Below are positions 15,071 through 24,178 of a stretch of 64,000 bases of DNA, in pieces. The notes beneath the pieces were generated by a model. The model saw nothing but the letters and a program-made list of their open reading frames with translations. It was not told the origin of the DNA and did no database searches. The DNA comes from Muribaculum sp. (lineage in GTDB: Bacteria; Bacillota; Clostridia; Lachnospirales; Lachnospiraceae), in the NCBI GenBank assembly GCA_023663505.1, contig JAMPHH010000005.1:1-64000 (forward strand), read 5' to 3'. Each line of letters starts with the position of its first letter. Position 1 is the first letter of the stretch. A program made the position numbers and the translations under genes.

Positions 15071-15315
15071 AATCTATAACTTTTCAACATAAGGATTTTG
15101 AAATTGATTTTGATGGAGTTTGTATTAGCAAAGATTATGTGAAAGTAAGCTATGACAGGACAGGTAATGTTCTGATCGGGATGGATATCTTATCTCAAAT
15201 GGACATACATATAGGGAGAAGCAAAATCCTTGGGAAAACCGTTTTAATCGCTTGCCCATATAACAGTATGAATCAGGAGTACTTTGAGGCTCTAAATCGA
15301 CATTTTGCTATATAG
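15061..15315 (+). CDS. Small protein of unknown function
   Basis: An 84-residue frame with a central beta-rich segment (DFDGVCISKDYVKVSYDR, MDILSQMDIHIGRSKI) ending in a helix. It resembles retropepsin-like or immunity-type small proteins only vaguely (GNVLIGMDIL has the look of an aspartic-protease-like strand, without the catalytic DTG). No ribosome site is convincing, so it may be the remaining part of a longer gene. A terminator follows. Confidence 0.4.
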   Translation: MELKSITFQHKDFEIDFDGVCISKDYVKVSYDRTGNVLIGMDILSQMDIHIGRSKILGKTVLIACPYNSMNQEYFEALNRHFAI

Positions 15316-15327
15316 TTATGAATTGTG

Positions 15328-15363
15328 AAAGCAGGAACTCATGAAGCAGAGAAATCCTGCTTT
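15328..15363 (+). terminator. Intrinsic terminator
   Basis: AAAGCAGGA (15328-15336) pairs with TCCTGCTTT (15355-15363), with an 18-nt loop and a T-rich tail. It closes the small-gene group ending at 15315. The gap up to 15573 is AT-rich without recognisable content. Confidence 0.6.
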
Positions 15364-15573
15364 TATTATATAAATTTTCATGTTTTAATCAATTCAAGTC
15401 TGCAAATTGACATCTGAAAGTAATTAAAATATAATGAAAAGAGTAAACGTTTCATAATGATAGAAGCGATTTATTATCCTAAAGATTGAAATGAAGACAT
15501 CCGTGAAAGCATTGTACAAAACGATTATTGTTGTTCATGAAAAGGATTTTTATTATAACGAGGAGATGTGGAT

Positions 15574-17178
15574 ATGGGAATCTATTTAAACCCGGGAAAT
15601 GAACAGTTTGCTGTTTCAGCTAATTCTGAACTGTATGTAGATAAAACAGAGCTTATACAATACACGAATAGTCGGATTGGAAAGGATAGACCGCTGATTT
15701 GTTCCAGCAGACCAAGAAGGTTTGGAAAGACGATGGCAGTAACAATGCTTGCAGCATATTACAGTAAAGGTTGTCATTCCGACAATCTATTTGCGGGCTT
15801 GAAAATAAGTCGGAATGAATTTTTTAATACGCATCTTAATAAATATAATGTAATTTTTTTGGATATTCAATGGATGTATGGTAATGCGCATGAGGAGGCA
15901 AAAAGAGATCCTTCCGTTGAAATAGTGAGTTATATTCAGGAACAAGTGATTGGTGAATTAAAGAAAGAATATCCGGAATGCGTTAATGATATGGATGTTT
16001 CACTACCGTCTGTGTTGGCAAATATTAATGCTGCGACAAAAGACCAGTTTATTGTCATCATTGACGAGTGGGATTGCCTGTTTCGTGAAGAAAAAAATAA
16101 TGAAAAGCTTCACAGGGAATATATCAATATGCTTCGAGGATTATTTAAAGGAACTCCGTCAGGAGCATTTCTGAAGCTGGCATATATTACAGGAATATTG
16201 CCAATCAAGAAATACGGTACACAGTCCGCATTGAATAATTTCAGGGAGCACACGATGGTCAGCCCGAGACAAATGGCGGAATACGTTGGTTTTACAGAAA
16301 CAGAGGTAAAAGCTTTATGCAAAGAACATGACATGTCATTTAAGGAAATGCAGCGATGGTATGACGGATATTTCTTTGAAGCAGTAGGGCATGTTTATAG
16401 TCCTAATTCCGTGATTGAGGCTATAGACAGCAAAGAATTTGGGAATTATTGGTCTCGGACAGAAACTTATGAATCCTTGATGACATATATTGCAATGGAT
16501 TTTGATGGTTTAAGGCAGTTGATTGTAGATATGTTGGGCGGGCAGAGATGCCTTGTTGATGTCGAATCTTTTCAAAATGATATAACTTCATTTAAATCTG
16601 CGGATGATGTCATTACATTGCTGATTCATATGGGATATTTAGCTTATGATAACAATGCGAAGGAAGCTTTTATCCCAAATGAGGAGGTAAGAAGCGTTTT
16701 CATTCGGGCAGTTAAAAATGACGGATGGGACGAAGTGATCAGGGCGGTTAATTCATCAGAAGCACTGCTAAGTGCAACGTTAGCTATGGATGAAAAGGCT
16801 GTAGAACAGATGATACAGGAAGTCCATATGCAAAATTCCTCCAGCATTAATTATAATAATGAGATTTCACTGAGCAGTGTAATTGCGTTGGCATACTATA
16901 GCGCTTGTAGGGATTATATTTTAATAAGAGAAATGCCGGCAGGTAACGGTTTTGCGGATATGGTTTTTCTACCTAAACGTAATTCTATAAAACCGGCTTT
17001 AATCGTTGAGTTAAAATGGGACAAGACAGCGGAAGGGGCAATCCGTCAGATTAAGAATAAAAAATATATATCCGCGCTGAAAGAGTATAAAGGAAATATT
17101 TTGCTTGTCGGAATTAATTATGATAAGAAAAGCAGGAAGCATCAATGTAAAATAGAAAAGTATACGGATAATCGGTAG
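15574..17178 (+). CDS. AAA_9 ATPase with C-terminal PD-(D/E)XK nuclease domain
   Basis: ATG at 15574 is preferred: GAGGAG sits 8 nt upstream; a GTG at 15568 is inside that site. The 534-residue protein starts with the hallmark YVDKTELIQYTN, then Walker A RPRRFGKT (about residue 48) and Walker B FIVIIDEWDCLF (about 155). The C-terminal 100 residues are the PDDEXK_9 (DUF1703) domain: RDYILIREMPAGNGFADMVF and LIVELKWDKTAEGAIRQI, with the catalytic E-x-K. These proteins are abundant and often multi-copy in gut Firmicutes and Bacteroidetes; their role is unproven, with mobile or defence functions proposed. Confidence 0.92.
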   Translation: MGIYLNPGNEQFAVSANSELYVDKTELIQYTNSRIGKDRPLICSSRPRRFGKTMAVTMLAAYYSKGCHSDNLFAGLKISRNEFFNTHLNKYNVIFLDIQWMYGNAHEEAKRDPSVEIVSYIQEQVIGELKKEYPECVNDMDVSLPSVLANINAATKDQFIVIIDEWDCLFREEKNNEKLHREYINMLRGLFKGTPSGAFLKLAYITGILPIKKYGTQSALNNFREHTMVSPRQMAEYVGFTETEVKALCKEHDMSFKEMQRWYDGYFFEAVGHVYSPNSVIEAIDSKEFGNYWSRTETYESLMTYIAMDFDGLRQLIVDMLGGQRCLVDVESFQNDITSFKSADDVITLLIHMGYLAYDNNAKEAFIPNEEVRSVFIRAVKNDGWDEVIRAVNSSEALLSATLAMDEKAVEQMIQEVHMQNSSSINYNNEISLSSVIALAYYSACRDYILIREMPAGNGFADMVFLPKRNSIKPALIVELKWDKTAEGAIRQIKNKKYISALKEYKGNILLVGINYDKKSRKHQCKIEKYTDNR

Positions 17179-17241
17179 AAGGTTGTATACTTTAGCGTTT
17201 CATGATAAAATACCAATATAAATCATGAGAGGGAACGGAAA

Positions 17242-17958
17242 ATGGGCAAACATACAAAAGGCAAATGTAAATATTGTGGAAAAGAATATACCTTCAGTTA
17301 TATGAATAAGCATTTACCAGCTTGTGAGGCGCGTCAAAGGAAGGTGGCGGAAGAAACAGGCAATAAAAATTGTGGATATTTTGATTTGGCTATTTATGGC
17401 AAATATGACAGAAATTACTGGCTGTTTGTGGAAATGAAGGAGACGGCGACATTAAGGGATTTGGATTGTTTTTTGAGGGATATATGGGTTGAATGCTGCG
17501 GACATTTGAGTGCGTTTGAGATAGATGGTACCTGTTACAGTATCAGTCCGCAGAATGATTTTTTCTGGGGACGGATTGAAAAGAATATGAATTGTAAGCT
17601 GAATACCGTATTAAAAAAGGGCATGACATTTGACTATGAATATGATTTTGGTTCTACTACGGAGCTTATGATAACAGTTGTAAATTATAGGATAGGAATT
17701 GATAGAAAAGAGAAATTAGTCATTTTGTCAAGAAATAATCCGATAGAATTGGTATGTGATAAATGCGGTAAAAAACCTGCGGCATACATGTGTGCGAAAT
17801 ATGATTATGAAACAATCGAATATCTGTGTGCGGATTGTGCCAAAACTCACGAATGTGAGGAAGAAATGCTTTTTGATGTTTGCAATTCGCCGCGTATGGG
17901 CGTGTGCGGCTATTGTGGGAGTGAGATTTATCCGGATCAGTTTGTGCCGGATGTCTAA
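17242..17958 (+). CDS. pRiA4b ORF-3-like protein flanked by zinc ribbons
   Basis: The 238-residue protein begins with a C2HC-like finger (CKYCGKEYTFSYMNKHLPAC), continues into the PRiA4_ORF3 / IS1096 TnpR-like fold (about 55-175: FDLAIYGKYDRNYWLFVEM, LRDLDCFLRDIWVECCGHLSAF, TFDYEYDFGSTTELMI), and ends with a Cys-rich ribbon (CDKCGKKPAAYMC, CADCAKTHEC, CGYCGSEIYP). This domain accompanies plasmids and transposons, but its biochemical role is unknown. The two zinc modules suggest nucleic-acid or protein binding. It stands alone between the ATPase and the small gene at 18024. Confidence 0.85.
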   Translation: MGKHTKGKCKYCGKEYTFSYMNKHLPACEARQRKVAEETGNKNCGYFDLAIYGKYDRNYWLFVEMKETATLRDLDCFLRDIWVECCGHLSAFEIDGTCYSISPQNDFFWGRIEKNMNCKLNTVLKKGMTFDYEYDFGSTTELMITVVNYRIGIDRKEKLVILSRNNPIELVCDKCGKKPAAYMCAKYDYETIEYLCADCAKTHECEEEMLFDVCNSPRMGVCGYCGSEIYPDQFVPDV

Positions 17959-18023
17959 ATATGGACAGATTTATACTGTATAGAATTAAGCAAATACTTT
18001 GATTGGCACATACAACTTTTTTG

Positions 18024-18203
18024 TTAAGCTTTTTTCTTACGATTTCGCTGTGCCACTGCACTTTTGAAAGCCTTCATCATAGCAGGAGACAGTTCTTGGC
18101 AGTCCTCATCAAAAATGATAGGAGCCTTTTGTGCCTCTTCAATTTCTTTCAGTTGTTCTTCCGTAGGTTTTTGTCCATTTTCAATAATTAATGTTTTGGT
18201 CAT
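18024..18203 (-). CDS. Small antitoxin-like protein
   Basis: Start at 18203 (MTKTLIIENGQKPT) gives 59 residues; an upstream ATG at 18233 adds ten. The pattern KPTEEQLKEIEEA, FDEDCQELSPAMMKAFKSA and a basic tail RNRKKKA occurs in many short Firmicute proteins encoded next to toxins or alone. I infer an antitoxin-like or orphan role; no toxin gene is adjacent. The basic tail could bind nucleic acid. Confidence 0.6.
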   Translation of the reverse strand: MTKTLIIENGQKPTEEQLKEIEEAQKAPIIFDEDCQELSPAMMKAFKSAVAQRNRKKKA

Positions 18204-18298
18204 AATATAATTCCATTTCTGCATTTGTTGCAAGTCTGGCTGGAATTATTTTATCACTAATAAGAAATTTTAGCAATCATATTCCCTTTCATATTTTC

Positions 18299-18826
18299 CT
18301 ACCCTATCCATCCCGCCAACATCACGCTCGCCACCGTGCCCGCCAATGTCGCAAGCAGCGCGCCGGTGAGAGTGTATCTTGTCTTAGTCACCTTCGCCGC
18401 CAAGAAGTATACGCTCATAGTATAAAACACTGTCTCCGTGCAGCTCATGAGGATGGACGTCACGGTTCCCGCGTAGGAGTCGGGACCGTTGGTTTTAAAA
18501 ATATCAAGCACCAGTCCCGTGGCGGCGGAGGAGGAGAATAATTTTACGATCAGGAGGGGCACAAGCTGGGCGGGCAGCCCTGCCTTTTCCGTGACGGGGG
18601 ATAAGAGTGTGCCCAACAGCTCAAAGAGACCGGAAGCCCGAAGTACTCCCACCGCCACCAGCAGTCCAATCAGCGTGGGTACGATATCCACCACGATTTT
18701 CAGACCGTCCTTGGCGCCCTTTAGGAAGCTTTCATAGACCTTGACCTTGGACGCAAGCCCGTAGCCCACAACGAAAAAGATAACTAAAGGAATAATGATA
18801 TCAGACAAATGGAGAAAAATGTTCAT
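18299..18826 (-). CDS. spmB: Spore maturation protein B
   Basis: The ATG at 18826 follows GAGG with 6-nt spacing and gives about 175 residues, the usual SpmB length. It is a Gate-domain membrane protein with motifs DIIIPLVIFFVVGYGL, FLKGAKDGLKIVVDIVPTLI and SVYFLAAKVTKTRYTL. SpmA and SpmB act together in the forespore membrane for spore dehydration and heat resistance. In Bacillus and most clostridia spmB follows spmA directly in the same direction. Here the two genes are 5.9 kb apart on opposite strands. Confidence 0.92.
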   Translation of the reverse strand: MNIFLHLSDIIIPLVIFFVVGYGLASKVKVYESFLKGAKDGLKIVVDIVPTLIGLLVAVGVLRASGLFELLGTLLSPVTEKAGLPAQLVPLLIVKLFSSSAATGLVLDIFKTNGPDSYAGTVTSILMSCTETVFYTMSVYFLAAKVTKTRYTLTGALLATLAGTVASVMLAGWIG

Positions 18827-18969
18827 ACGAAACCTCGTATTTGATTCCCGCGAGCAATGAGTCAAGTCAATATTTGTGAATGCTGCGAGGGTAACATTTA
18901 CTATATTTTATGATAGAAGCATCATAAATAGGACAAATGAGTCTATCAGATCGTGCAGACAAGGTAAAA

Positions 18970-19014
18970 AGCCAAATCAGCTACGTTAACAAAGTCAACT
19001 TCGTTGACTTGGCT
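18970..19014 (-). terminator. Nested hairpin terminator of the AEC permease gene
   Basis: On the - strand an outer AGCCAA/TTGGCT stem encloses an AAGTCAAC/GTTGACTT hairpin (18992-18999, 19003-19010) and is followed by TTTTTA. It fits the end of the gene at 19043. Confidence 0.6.
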
Positions 19015-19042
19015 CATTGCTTGCAGGAATCAGACAGGTGAA

Positions 19043-19990
19043 TCAGATAAATCCCATGCTTCGCAATATAAACAGCCATGCAGTCAGTGTGATAGAGCTT
19101 AGGAAGGTGGTCGCTACCACCGCGCTCGAGGTAAGCGTCCCCTCATGTCCCATGTTTTTGGCCATGATATAACAGCTGACGGTGGTGGGGGAGCCGAGCA
19201 TGATCAGTATGGCAACCAGTTTTTCTCTGGTAAAGCCCATATGGATTGCCAAGGGCAGAAATACCGCCGGCAGGACTACCAGTTTCAGGAGGGACACCAC
19301 GGTTGTGGGCGCCAGCTCCTTCAACGCCTTTCGCCCTTCAAAGCCCGCCCCCAGTCCCAGAAGCGCCAACGGGGTGGCAAGCACGGAGATATTGCCGATG
19401 GTCTTGGTGATGATCACGGGAAATGAAATCCTGCAGGCGGATACGATCATGCCCAACAGGATGCCAATGATGATAGGATTGGTCAGAATGCCCCGGACAG
19501 CATTTTTCAGGGAAGCCTTGTCCAGCCCGTGCGCCTTGGGACCGGTAAAAGAGAGTACCAGTACCGCGGCGATATTGTATAAGGGCACCGTGCCGATGAT
19601 CATGAGCGGCGCCATTCCGGAGCTGCCATAGATATTCTGGATAAAGGCAATGCCCAGTACCGCGGCGCTGCTGCGGTAAGATGCCTGAATCAGTTCTCCG
19701 AGCTGCAATTTATTTTTATAAAAAAGCGCGGCAAGCCCCCAGATAATGACAATGCTTGTCAATGTCACCAGAAAGCAGTAGAGTACATATTTGGTGTCCC
19801 AAACACTGTAAAAATCGGACTCCGCAATATCCTTAAACAGCAGTACAGGAAGGGTGATCTTATAATTGAAGCTGTTCAATGTTTTGACAAAGGGTTCATC
19901 CACCACACCCATTTGTTTGATGATATAACCGAGAACCATCACGAGGAAAACAGGTATGGTGGCGTTTAAGCTAAAAAGTAATTGTTCCAT
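19043..19990 (-). CDS. AEC (auxin efflux carrier) family permease
   Basis: Start at 19990 (MEQLLFSLNATIPVF) gives 315 residues with about ten membrane helices, the normal AEC size. Family motifs include the repeated FLVMVLGYIIKQMG, the NPIIIGILLGMI segment and the C-terminal LGSPTTVSCYIMAKNMG. Members of this superfamily in bacteria export or take up small carboxylates such as malate; the substrate here cannot be told. The ribosome site is weak (AGGATTAAG about 10 nt upstream). The gene is monocistronic between two hairpins. Confidence 0.9.
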   Translation of the reverse strand: MEQLLFSLNATIPVFLVMVLGYIIKQMGVVDEPFVKTLNSFNYKITLPVLLFKDIAESDFYSVWDTKYVLYCFLVTLTSIVIIWGLAALFYKNKLQLGELIQASYRSSAAVLGIAFIQNIYGSSGMAPLMIIGTVPLYNIAAVLVLSFTGPKAHGLDKASLKNAVRGILTNPIIIGILLGMIVSACRISFPVIITKTIGNISVLATPLALLGLGAGFEGRKALKELAPTTVVSLLKLVVLPAVFLPLAIHMGFTREKLVAILIMLGSPTTVSCYIMAKNMGHEGTLTSSAVVATTFLSSITLTAWLFILRSMGFI

Positions 19991-20112
19991 AATGTGTTGT
20001 CTTAATCCTGATCTTATCTTAATTCTGATCTTATAGTAACCATTTATAACCAATCTCGTAAACACTGCATGTTTATCGGGTGTTTGGCTCCTTTCAAGTC
20101 AACGACTTTGTT

Positions 20113-20155
20113 GCAAGGCATAACACATCTTCGATGTGTTGGTATTGACCCTTGC
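20113..20155. other. Two-layer hairpin between permease and peptidase genes
   Basis: AACACATC-TTC-GATGTGTT (20122-20140) is a perfect inner stem, enclosed by GCAAGG/CCTTGC (20113-20118, 20150-20155). It lies just beyond the stop of the DUF885 gene on the - strand, so it may be its terminator, though no U-tract is seen. Confidence 0.4.
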
Positions 20156-20217
20156 GGGAATAAATTGTCTTGAAAACATGCCTGCCTTAGATATAATAGG
20201 ACGAAAAAGGTTCTTTG

Positions 20218-22056
20218 TCAATGCAAAAGCCCGCTTAAGGCGGTAAAATCAGATGGACCCGCATCCAAGAGAAAGCTGTGGAAGGCGTAGTCGCTGTAAT
20301 CTGTCTGCCATAGAGTCTGAGCGGTCTTTTTTAATTCAAGAATCTCTAAGTAGCCCAGATAGTATTTCAGGTAATTACAGGGTTCATCTGCGATGTAATT
20401 GTACACCGCATTGACGGCGGAGGCGCTGTATATGCCAAAACCCTCCAGATACGCAGCCACCTCCTCCCGGGAGGCACTATCATAATGTATCATGATGTCC
20501 AGTGTGGAGTAGAGGCATAGGAGCAGGCTTCGGTTGTGTTTTTCCAACTGGACACACAGGGCGTCCTCCGATCGCCCCTGTTCTTCTAAAAGCTGTGAGG
20601 CATAATCGTAGCCGTAATATTCCACATAGAGCGCCCAGCCCTCCAGATATCCCCCGTACCAAAGGAGCTGGCGGACTTTATTGGCGTCCTTTTCCAGAAA
20701 GTCCTGATTATTGTATACCGTCTGGTAGAGATGACCGGGATAGCCCTCATGGGCAAGGGTTGTGTAGAGCTCCAGACCGGAGGGAGCGTTTTTTTGGTTT
20801 ATGTATATGACATTGTTGTCATTATCGTCCAAGGGCGCCGTAAGGTAAAAGGCGGGAGCGCAATACTCCTGCATGTTGGGGGATACATTTTTCACACATG
20901 CCTGCGGGGGTTGGTCGGAGGTCTCCTTCTGGCTTGGAAGCTCAGGGAAGTCCTGCTGCATCCGATTTTGCAGGTCTTTCAGCATGGCGTCCGCGTCTGT
21001 GCAGGGAAGCTGTGTGTAGGTTCCCTTCTTCAACAGCGTGGGAAGCTCAGGATGTTCCTGAATCAGGTCTCTGATTGCGTTGTATTCCTCCTGCATGGAG
21101 CTTTGCAGCAATGTCTGTATTTCGCTGATATTTCGATAGGAACCTGTCTCTGAGATCAGCAGGTAATGGTAATATTCGCGTCCGTCAGGACGGGCGGAGA
21201 GTCCCACGGGCAGGGGTTCTACACCCTCGAGATCCTCCAACAGGAACAATCCGTCTGCCAAGGATTCATAGGCGGGTTGAACCACCGTGCGCAGCAGGCG
21301 GTCGTTTTGGGAAATGTATTTTTGGGCTTCTTTCTCTGTGATTTGCCCATCCTCCGTCAGCGGCAGCAGGCGCTCCCGAAAGGTGGTTTGCAGGAAGTGG
21401 CTGCCGTCTTCTAAGGCTTCTTTGGTGATAATGGTGTCACATTGCTTCTTGGTCTGGCGCAGAGAGTAGGTGGACATGGACAGATCTGCGGCGGACTTCT
21501 CCTGTTCAAAGGCAAGTAAAGAAGCAAGGTAGGTGTCGATCTGATCCAATAGCGCGAGGTAATCTTCCACGTCCTTTTTGCTTCGGAAGGTGTATTCCGC
21601 CAAAAGGGTCGGGAGCTGGGACTGCATACCGGAGGAAGGAGACAGGGGTGTCTGGTACAGGGTATATTTATTTAATTGGCGTGAATTGTGGAGCTGGCGC
21701 ACCAACAATTCATAGGTGTAAGCATCCTCCTCGGAGAGCAGCTTTGGGTGGATTTTGGACAGCTCTGAGAGCGTGTTCTCCACATTTTGCATCGCGGTCC
21801 TGCTGTCCGCAAGGTTGTAGGCGGGCAGGACGGGGTCATAGTGGTAGATGCCAAAATTAGCGGGATATGCAAGGGTATAGTGCATATTCAGGGTGTTGGC
21901 TGTCATTTCAGCCACAAACAGATCATGGGTGAGGTTGGAGAATTGCTTCTCGTCATGCTTGTAGCCAAAGAGCAAAAGCACCAAAGCGGTAAAGAGCAAA
22001 AGTATGGCAATACACAAGATCAATTGGCGGGGGGATAGAGAGGGACGTTTTTTCAC
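20218..22056 (-). CDS. DUF885-family metallopeptidase, membrane-anchored
   Basis: The 612-residue protein has a short basic N-terminus and one membrane helix (about 11-31), so it is likely anchored with the enzyme domain outside. DUF885 proteins are related to M32-type zinc peptidases. The signature HEGYPGH (about residue 436) gives two His and a Glu for zinc, followed by the helix WYGGYLEGWALYVEYYGYD whose Glu is the third ligand. The polar domain before it carries helical substrate-binding segments. It is monocistronic and divergent from the transketolase operon. Confidence 0.85.
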   Translation of the reverse strand: MKKRPSLSPRQLILCIAILLLFTALVLLLFGYKHDEKQFSNLTHDLFVAEMTANTLNMHYTLAYPANFGIYHYDPVLPAYNLADSRTAMQNVENTLSELSKIHPKLLSEEDAYTYELLVRQLHNSRQLNKYTLYQTPLSPSSGMQSQLPTLLAEYTFRSKKDVEDYLALLDQIDTYLASLLAFEQEKSAADLSMSTYSLRQTKKQCDTIITKEALEDGSHFLQTTFRERLLPLTEDGQITEKEAQKYISQNDRLLRTVVQPAYESLADGLFLLEDLEGVEPLPVGLSARPDGREYYHYLLISETGSYRNISEIQTLLQSSMQEEYNAIRDLIQEHPELPTLLKKGTYTQLPCTDADAMLKDLQNRMQQDFPELPSQKETSDQPPQACVKNVSPNMQEYCAPAFYLTAPLDDNDNNVIYINQKNAPSGLELYTTLAHEGYPGHLYQTVYNNQDFLEKDANKVRQLLWYGGYLEGWALYVEYYGYDYASQLLEEQGRSEDALCVQLEKHNRSLLLCLYSTLDIMIHYDSASREEVAAYLEGFGIYSASAVNAVYNYIADEPCNYLKYYLGYLEILELKKTAQTLWQTDYSDYAFHSFLLDAGPSDFTALSGLLH

Positions 22057-22306
22057 AGTAGAATCACCTTGAAGCAGATTATGATATCTATTTATCGTAT
22101 GCAGGTCGGAATGAAATAATGTCAGAATAGTGGCATTTTAGGATAGACGAAGCTTGAAATTCGTGATATGATACAAGGGTATGCGTGTTGCGATTCTCAC
22201 GCCAAGGCGGGGAATGTCGAGAACGGTTAGAGTGTGAATTGTGACAAACATATTTTGACGGTTTTGTACGGCAGCGGCGACAGCCGATATAGGAACGGAG
22301 GAAAAA

Positions 22307-23146
22307 ATGACAAACTTGGAATTAAAGAGACACGCCAATGATGTCCGCAAAGGGATCATCATGGGAGTGCACAGCGCCAAGGCAGGGCATCCGGGCGGAT
22401 CCCTTTCCGCGGCAGATGTATTTACTTTTTTGTATTTTGAACAGATGCATATCGACCCGAAGAATCCCCGAATGGAGGACAGGGATCGTTTTGTTTTGTC
22501 TAAGGGACATACGGCGCCGGGGCTGTATGCGGCGTTGGCTTATAGAGGGTTTTTCCCTGTGGAGGATTTGACTACATTGAGAAAATTGGGCTCTTATCTG
22601 CAGGGGCACCCCAATCTGCATATCCCCGGTGTGGATATGGCTTCCGGCTCTCTGGGGCAGGGGATTTCCGCGGCGGCAGGAATGGCGTTGGGCGCAAAGC
22701 TGCAGAATAAGGCTTATCGCGTGTATACCCTGCTGGGGGACGGAGAGATTGAGGAGGGTCAGGTGTGGGAGGCTGCCATGTTTGCAGGTTTCCGCAAGCT
22801 GGACAATCTTTGTGTTATGGTGGACAACAATAATCTTCAGATTGACGGTCCCATTGATCAGGTGTGTTCTCCATATCCCATTGACAAGAAGTTTGAGGCG
22901 TTTAATTTCCATGTGATCAATGCAGACGCCCATGACTTTGACGCGCTCCGCGCCGCGTTCCGGGAGGCGGAGGAGACGAAGGGAATGCCCACATGTATCG
23001 TGCTGCACAGTCTAAAGGGCAAGGGGGTCTCCTTTATGGAGGACAGCATTGATTGGCATGGCAAGGCTCCGGGAGATGCCGATTTTGCGGTGGCAATGGC
23101 GGATTTGGACAGGATTGAGCAGGAGCTTGCTAAGGAGGAAGCGTGA
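22307..23146 (+). CDS. Transketolase, N-terminal (ThDP-binding) subunit
   Basis: The 279-residue protein equals the first half of transketolase, as in archaea and many Firmicutes with split enzymes. Visible motifs are the HSAKAGHPGGSLS start, the thiamine diphosphate/Mg motif GDGEIEEGQVWEA to VDNNNLQIDG, and SKGHTAPGLYA. It acts in the non-oxidative pentose phosphate pathway together with the subunit encoded next. The ATG follows GGAACGGAGG. Its stop TGA overlaps the next start (TGATG), so the two subunits are translationally coupled. Confidence 0.95.
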   Translation: MTNLELKRHANDVRKGIIMGVHSAKAGHPGGSLSAADVFTFLYFEQMHIDPKNPRMEDRDRFVLSKGHTAPGLYAALAYRGFFPVEDLTTLRKLGSYLQGHPNLHIPGVDMASGSLGQGISAAAGMALGAKLQNKAYRVYTLLGDGEIEEGQVWEAAMFAGFRKLDNLCVMVDNNNLQIDGPIDQVCSPYPIDKKFEAFNFHVINADAHDFDALRAAFREAEETKGMPTCIVLHSLKGKGVSFMEDSIDWHGKAPGDADFAVAMADLDRIEQELAKEEA

Positions 23147-24105
23147 TGGCGGATAATACGGTGAAGAAAATAGCAACAAGAGAAAGCTATGGCAATACAT
23201 TGAAGGAGCTTGCCGAGGAGGTTCCTCAGCTTGTGGTGCTGGACGCGGATCTTGCCGCCGCCACCAAGACAAGTATTTTCCGGGCGGCATATCCGGATCG
23301 GCATATAGATTGCGGGATTGCGGAGGCGAATATGATGGGTGTGGCAGCAGGCTTGTCCTTGACGGGCATGATTCCCTTTGTGAGTTCCTTTGCCATGTTT
23401 GCGGCGGGGCGCGCCTTTGAGCAGGTGAGAAATTCAATAGGCTATCCCCATCTGAATGTAAAGATCGGTGCTACCCATGCGGGCATCACGGTGGGAGAGG
23501 ATGGCGCCAGTCATCAATGCAATGAGGATATTGCCCTGATGCGCACGATTCCCGGTATGGTGGTGATGTGTCCCTCTGATGACGTGGAGGCGAGAGCGGC
23601 GGTGCGCGCGGCGGTGGCATATGAGGGCCCTGTATACATTCGATTTGGACGCGCGGCAGTGCCGGTGATCAATGATAAGCCTGATTATCATTTTCAGATT
23701 GGAAAGGGGACTGTTGTGCGCGAGGGCGCGGACGTGACCATCGTTGCTACCGGTATCTGTGTGGATTCCGCCCTCGGCGCAGCCAAGCTGTTGGAAGCGG
23801 ACGGCATCAGCGCAGAGGTGGTGAATATCTGCACCATCAAGCCCTTGGACGAGGATATCATTGTGGAGAGTGTCAAAAAGACAGGCAAAGTGGTCACGGT
23901 GGAGGAGCATTCTGTGATCGGCGGATTGGGCAGCGCCGTGTGTGATTGTCTGTGCGATCGCTTCCCTGCTCCGGTCAGGAGATTGGGAATGCAGGATGTC
24001 TTTGGCGAGTCCGGTTCCGCGACCGAGCTGGTACACAAATACGGCTTGGATGCGGAGGGTGTGTATTCTTCCGTAAAATCGTTTGTAATAGAGAGAGGAT
24101 TTTGA
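23146..24105 (+). CDS. Transketolase, C-terminal (pyrimidine-binding) subunit
   Basis: ATG at 23146 has AAGGAGG 7 nt upstream and overlaps the previous stop by one base; a GTG one codon earlier is possible. The 319 residues cover the pyrimidine-binding domain (catalytic Glu in IAEANMMGVAAGL) and the C-terminal transketolase domain (VVTVEEHSVIGGLGSAV). It forms the active heterotetramer with the upstream subunit. The next gene, rpe, supplies the substrate, so the trio is a compact pentose phosphate operon. Confidence 0.95.
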   Translation: MADNTVKKIATRESYGNTLKELAEEVPQLVVLDADLAAATKTSIFRAAYPDRHIDCGIAEANMMGVAAGLSLTGMIPFVSSFAMFAAGRAFEQVRNSIGYPHLNVKIGATHAGITVGEDGASHQCNEDIALMRTIPGMVVMCPSDDVEARAAVRAAVAYEGPVYIRFGRAAVPVINDKPDYHFQIGKGTVVREGADVTIVATGICVDSALGAAKLLEADGISAEVVNICTIKPLDEDIIVESVKKTGKVVTVEEHSVIGGLGSAVCDCLCDRFPAPVRRLGMQDVFGESGSATELVHKYGLDAEGVYSSVKSFVIERGF

Positions 24106-24178
24106 CGAAAACAGGTTTTGAATCTTGCCATTTCCCACAAAGTCTGCTATGATACAAGCTGGAAGGGGAGTAATTATT

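Noticed and set aside
22057..22306. Promoter of the transketolase operon
   Set aside because: Several TTGA- and TATGAT-like hexamers occur, but none with 16-18 bp spacing.
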